Below, piece by piece: positions 44,563 to 47,590 of a DNA stretch of 47,590 bases. Origin of the DNA: Candidatus Krumholzibacteriia bacterium. GTDB taxonomy: Bacteria; Krumholzibacteriota; Krumholzibacteriia; JAJRXK01. The stretch spans positions 1-47,590 of the forward strand of contig JAOZPE010000022.1 in assembly GCA_029932915.1 (NCBI GenBank), read 5' to 3'. Both the position numbers and the translations under genes were made by a program. Every line of letters begins with the position of its first letter. Positions within the stretch are counted from its first letter, which is position 1. Below the pieces are notes generated by a model that ran no database searches, was not told the DNA's origin, and worked only from the letters and a program-made list of their open reading frames with translations.

Positions 44563-46206
44563 ATGCGCTTTCTTCCGGGCTCGATCTTCGTCCTCCTTCT
44601 CCTCCTTCCCGGAGGTCCCACCTGGGGACAGTTGCTCCTGAACGAGGTCTTCTACGATCCACCGGGCAGTGACGGCGGACGCGAGTTCGTCGAACTCTAC
44701 GTGGCCGCATCGCAGGAGGTCTCCCTCGACGGGGTGCGCCTGGTCTTCGTCAACGGCGCTTCCCCCGACGAGCCCCGTACCGTCTGGCGCGCACCCGAGG
44801 GTCTCGTCCTGGAGGCGGGACGCTTCTGGGTGGTCGGTGGGGAGGAGGTGGAAGGACGCGATGCGACGGCCTCGCTGTCGCTGCAGAACGGGCCGGACGC
44901 GCTGTGGCTGATGCGGGGTGAGGACACCCTCGACCGTGTGGCCTGGGGTGAGGTGGAGGGGCTGGGCGAAGGGGCGCCTGCGGCTGACGTCTCCGGCGCG
45001 AGTCTGGGCCGCGTTCCCGACGGCAGTGACAGCGACGACAACGCGCGCGACTGGAGACGCCTGGATCCACCGAGTCCCGGCCGGATCAACGCGCCGGCGG
45101 TGCGGCTTCGCCTGGGTCGGATCGACACCGAGCCGCCCTTCCTGCCCATGGCCGGAGTCGTGCTCGCGCGCTGTCGGGTGCAGGCCGAGGGTTGGGCCGC
45201 CCGTCAGGAGGCGGCCCTGCGCTGGCTGCTCGACGGGCGTGCGCTCGCCGAGGCGTGGCTCGCCCTCGATCTGGGCGACACCGCCACTGCACAGGTCGAG
45301 TTCAGCCTGCCGGTGGGCCGTCACCTCCTGCAGGCCCGCGAGGAACTCGATGGGGCGGTGGCCGACAGTGTCTCGCTGGTGCTGCAGGTGGGGCCGGCCT
45401 CGGTGGTCCTCAACGAGCTGATGGCGCGGCCCTTGGAGGGTCGGCCCGAGTGGATCGAACTGCACGCCCGGCAGATGGCGCCGCCGTTGCTGAGGGGATG
45501 GTCCATCTGCGATGCCACCCGGCAGTGGCACGCCCTGCCGGACATCGTTCTCCCTCCGGACGGATACGTCCTGCTGTGCCCCGATCCCGCCGGGCTGCGC
45601 GAGGCCTTCGAGCTGCCCACGGAGGTGGAGGTTGTCACGCCGGCGGGGGGCTGGCCCTCACTCAACAACAGCCAGTCCAGTGGAGCTTCCTTTGCCGACG
45701 AGGTCCTCCTGCGCGATGGCTTCGGCGCCGTCGTCGACCGGCTGGCCTACGGGGAGGAGCTCGTGCCCGAGGCGGGGCGCAGCATCGAGCGGGGGCTGAT
45801 CGCCCCCGACACACCGGTGGCCTGGTTCGTCTCTCCCGCCGCTCCCAGTCCCGGCCGCCCCAACCCCAGCGCACAGGTGGCCCTGCCGCAGGCCGGCTTG
45901 AGGATCGAGCCGAATCCCTTCACTCCCGATGGCGACGGCCAGGGCGATCTCCTGCACATCGTCCTGCGCCATGGGCTCGATGGGCGGCGGGTCACCGCAG
46001 GGATCTACGACCTCCAGGGCGGGCGCGTGCGGCTGCTCGGAGCGGACGAGGGCGGTGGTGCCCTGCGGCAGTGGCTGTGGGACGGCCGCGACGAGCGGGG
46101 ACGGGCCGTGCCCATGGGAGCCTACGTGGTGGTGGTCGACAGCGGCGGTGAAGGACGCGCGCCCCAGCGGTGGACCGCGCTGGTGGCCCTGGGACGACGA
46201 CGTTGA
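44563..46206 (+). CDS. secreted lamin-tail-domain protein with FlgD/type-IX-like tail
   Basis: About 547 residues with a signal peptide ending near PTWGQ. Two lamin-tail domain (LTD) units are visible: one at the mature N-terminus (LLLNEVFYDPPG, REFVELYV) and one from about residue 275 (VVLNELMARP, PEWIELHA, then LPPDGYVLLC). A linker follows, and from about residue 445 a sorting-type tail of PNPFTPDGDGQGD, a GIYDLQGG strand and WDGRDERGRAVPMGAY. LTDs in bacteria are common on secreted nucleases and surface proteins; no nuclease motif is seen here. ATG 44563 is preferred; GTG 44551 is possible. The stop overlaps the next TTG (46203). Confidence 0.83.
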   Translation: MRFLPGSIFVLLLLLPGGPTWGQLLLNEVFYDPPGSDGGREFVELYVAASQEVSLDGVRLVFVNGASPDEPRTVWRAPEGLVLEAGRFWVVGGEEVEGRDATASLSLQNGPDALWLMRGEDTLDRVAWGEVEGLGEGAPAADVSGASLGRVPDGSDSDDNARDWRRLDPPSPGRINAPAVRLRLGRIDTEPPFLPMAGVVLARCRVQAEGWAARQEAALRWLLDGRALAEAWLALDLGDTATAQVEFSLPVGRHLLQAREELDGAVADSVSLVLQVGPASVVLNELMARPLEGRPEWIELHARQMAPPLLRGWSICDATRQWHALPDIVLPPDGYVLLCPDPAGLREAFELPTEVEVVTPAGGWPSLNNSQSSGASFADEVLLRDGFGAVVDRLAYGEELVPEAGRSIERGLIAPDTPVAWFVSPAAPSPGRPNPSAQVALPQAGLRIEPNPFTPDGDGQGDLLHIVLRHGLDGRRVTAGIYDLQGGRVRLLGADEGGGALRQWLWDGRDERGRAVPMGAYVVVVDSGGEGRAPQRWTALVALGRRR

Positions 46207-47063
46207 GCGCGGTGGCGGGATCGGCCAGGCGCAGCTCTCCGCCGGCATCGAAGACGATGGTGTGCATGCTTGCGCCGGCGCTGCGTCTTCTGCCGCCGCT
46301 GGCTCTCCTGCTGGTGCTGCAGATCCTCGCAGGAGCGAGCGGTCCGATCCGGGCCCGCGCCCAGACCTTCGGAGGCGATCGCCGTGTGGACACCCTGCCC
46401 GCCTCCTCGTGGATGGATCCGGGTCGCCGCTGCTTCCGGATGGGGGTGGGTCAGCCGGTCAGCCTCGGGTCCGTGCAGGAGAGCTGGATCCAGGCGCGGC
46501 TTCCCCTTGGCGCAGAGGACCTGGTGGCCGTGGGCGTCTCCCTGCTGCAGGCCGGAGCCTTCCGGGCGCACCGGATGCGGTTCGGATTGTGGTTGGGGGC
46601 TTCGGGCTTGCAGTGGGGTGGACAGGTCGCCTGGCTGCGGCGGGAGATCGCCGGGGTCGCCACCGAGGCCGCTTGGCAGGGTGCTACGTCGGTGGTTCTC
46701 GAGGTGGGAAGCCTGCGGGTGGGGATTCGGGGAACCCTCGCCGACCTGGCCCGGGACATGCCGGCCGATCCCCTGCGCATCACCGTGGCCGCCCATCTGC
46801 GGGCGCCGGGGTGGGCGATGGGGCTCAGCCGGGAGGACTCGGCCTGGCGGGACACAGGGCGGTGGAGGATGGGGCTGTCGCTGCGCGTCACACCGGCCCT
46901 GGTGGTGGCGGTGCGTGGAGGCCTCGACGAGGGGACGCTGGTGATGGTGGTGCGCCGCCGCCGGCTCTCGCTGCGCTGCGCCGTGCCGCTGGTCGCGGCG
47001 ATTCCCCTGGGTCCGTACCTCGCTTTGGACTGGTTGCCTTCCGGAGGGGATGGACCCGGTTGA
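46203..47063 (+). CDS. exported beta-rich protein of unknown family
   Basis: This product of about 286 residues has a hydrophobic signal segment (RLLPPLALLLVLQIL) and a cleavage-like ARAQTFGG. The mature part alternates hydrophobic and polar residues in short strands separated by turns (for example MRFGLWLGASGLQWGGQVAWL and RWRMGLSLRVTPALVVAVRGG), as in small outer-membrane barrels. No family is recognised. TTG 46203 overlaps the upstream stop (TTGA), consistent with local habit, but ATG 46257 or 46266 would give a shorter, more usual signal peptide. The stop overlaps the TTG of the next gene. Confidence 0.65.
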   Translation: MSAVAGSARRSSPPASKTMVCMLAPALRLLPPLALLLVLQILAGASGPIRARAQTFGGDRRVDTLPASSWMDPGRRCFRMGVGQPVSLGSVQESWIQARLPLGAEDLVAVGVSLLQAGAFRAHRMRFGLWLGASGLQWGGQVAWLRREIAGVATEAAWQGATSVVLEVGSLRVGIRGTLADLARDMPADPLRITVAAHLRAPGWAMGLSREDSAWRDTGRWRMGLSLRVTPALVVAVRGGLDEGTLVMVVRRRRLSLRCAVPLVAAIPLGPYLALDWLPSGGDGPG

Positions 47064-47590
47064 GCGATCGCCCGTGGAAGGCGCATCGCGTGTTGTGCGT
47101 TCCGTTTCTCCTGCTGGAAGTCATCCTCCAGCCGGTGTGGTCCTGCGGAAGGGGAGAAGGAGCGGCCTGGGCACAGACGGCGGCCGAGGAGGATGTCCCA
47201 CAGCTCGCCGCGTGGCTCCGCGAGCCGCTCGACCTGCGCCATGCCGATGCGGATGAGTTGGCCCTGCTGCCCTGGCTCGATGCAGGCCTGGGGCGGGCCA
47301 TCGTGGGTCTGCGCGAGGCCGGTGGCCTGCACCGGATGGACGACCTGCTCCGGATACCGGGTCTGGACCGCGAGCGGCTGGAGGCCATCGAACCCTTCGT
47401 GCGGCTTCCCGGAGGTGTCGCCTGGGCGAGCCGGATCGAGGCCTTCAGCCGTTGGAGGCGGGCGGGTGGATCCGGTCTGCGCACGCGGATCGATCTGCGG
47501 CGGGGGGATCTCACCCTCGCTGCCCAACGGAGTTCTCCGCCGTCCCTCCTGCGAGCGGCCCTGCGCTGGCAGCGCGGCCGTCTCCTCCTT
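47060..47590 (+). CDS. exported ComEA-like helix-hairpin-helix protein, 3'-truncated
   Basis: The frame from TTG 47060 is open for 177 codons to the window edge and is not interrupted. It has an N-terminal hydrophobic stretch (about residues 11-27) with AWAQTA at about 36-41 as a possible cleavage region, then a ComEA-type helix-hairpin-helix (about 56-114: LDLRHADADELALLP, then GLREAGGLHRMDDLLRIPG). This fold binds DNA non-specifically. Beta-like segments begin near residue 140 (TRIDLRRGDLTLAAQRS), so a larger outer-membrane part may follow outside the window. GGAGGGG (47042-47048) sits 11 bases before the TTG. A DNA-uptake role is possible but unproved. Confidence 0.75.
   Translation, partial: MSDRPWKAHRVLCVPFLLLEVILQPVWSCGRGEGAAWAQTAAEEDVPQLAAWLREPLDLRHADADELALLPWLDAGLGRAIVGLREAGGLHRMDDLLRIPGLDRERLEAIEPFVRLPGGVAWASRIEAFSRWRRAGGSGLRTRIDLRRGDLTLAAQRSSPPSLLRAALRWQRGRLLL

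Noticed and set aside
47050-47256. A 68-codon open frame at the right end
   Set aside because: It overlaps the helix-hairpin-helix gene in another frame and encodes an Arg/Pro/Gly-rich peptide. The frame from 47060 carries the recognisable domain and stays open to the edge.

Overview
The window is a GC-rich bacterial chromosome segment in which every supported gene lies on the + strand. I see no tRNA, rRNA, CRISPR array, insertion sequence or phage gene. Housekeeping genes (aspS, phoH, ybeY, mgtE, recO, glyQ/glyS, ppdK) alternate with lipoproteins and large secreted proteins. Three of the secreted proteins end in FlgD/type-IX-like C-terminal domains, and one neighbour is a PorV/PorQ-like outer-membrane barrel. 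This mix, with lipoboxes and LysM lipoproteins, suggests a diderm of the FCB superphylum or a related candidate phylum (Krumholzibacteria/Eisenbacteria-like). That placement is inference; no 16S gene is present.

Layout. Positions 1-4923 hold an envelope block (cell-wall amidase, YbbR protein, anchored PhnD-like binding protein, VanZ-like protein) that runs through 4-base overlaps into aspS. A TTGACA promoter at the aspS stop codon then serves two lipoproteins (5062-6066), one coiled-coil and one with a tandem pair of LysM-like domains, closed by a hairpin terminator. Positions 6280-17264 form one compact run: phoH, a PgpH-type 7TM-HD phosphodiesterase, ybeY, a CorC-like CBS protein, DUF502, mgtE, recO, glyQ, glyS. 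A second strong promoter (17361-17390) precedes three secreted proteins (17515-24622): two paralogous lipoproteins and an Asp-box beta-propeller with a sorting-type tail. ppdK and a DUF4388 (PATAN) gene follow.

The most unusual region is 28167-42140. A ~2,970-residue Ig/CARDB repeat surface protein overlaps by 4 bases a fusion of a PorV-like barrel with a TPR/coiled-coil tail. That gene overlaps by 4 bases a fusion of RsbW-like ATPase, transmembrane sensor, HAMP, RsbU-like PP2C phosphatase and a paired helix-turn-helix of the transposase N-terminal type. A STAS anti-sigma-antagonist gene follows 74 bp later. The order suggests that production or export of the giant surface protein is wired to its own partner-switching regulator.

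Positions 42252-47590 hold a VWA membrane protein, a lamin-tail-domain secreted protein with another sorting-type tail, an uncharacterised exported protein, and the 5' part of an exported ComEA-like helix-hairpin-helix protein that runs off the window.

Genes are packed tightly. Eleven junctions are 4-base start/stop overlaps (ATGA, GTGA or TTGA), and TTG or GTG starts are common. No stretch longer than 300 bases lacks a gene.
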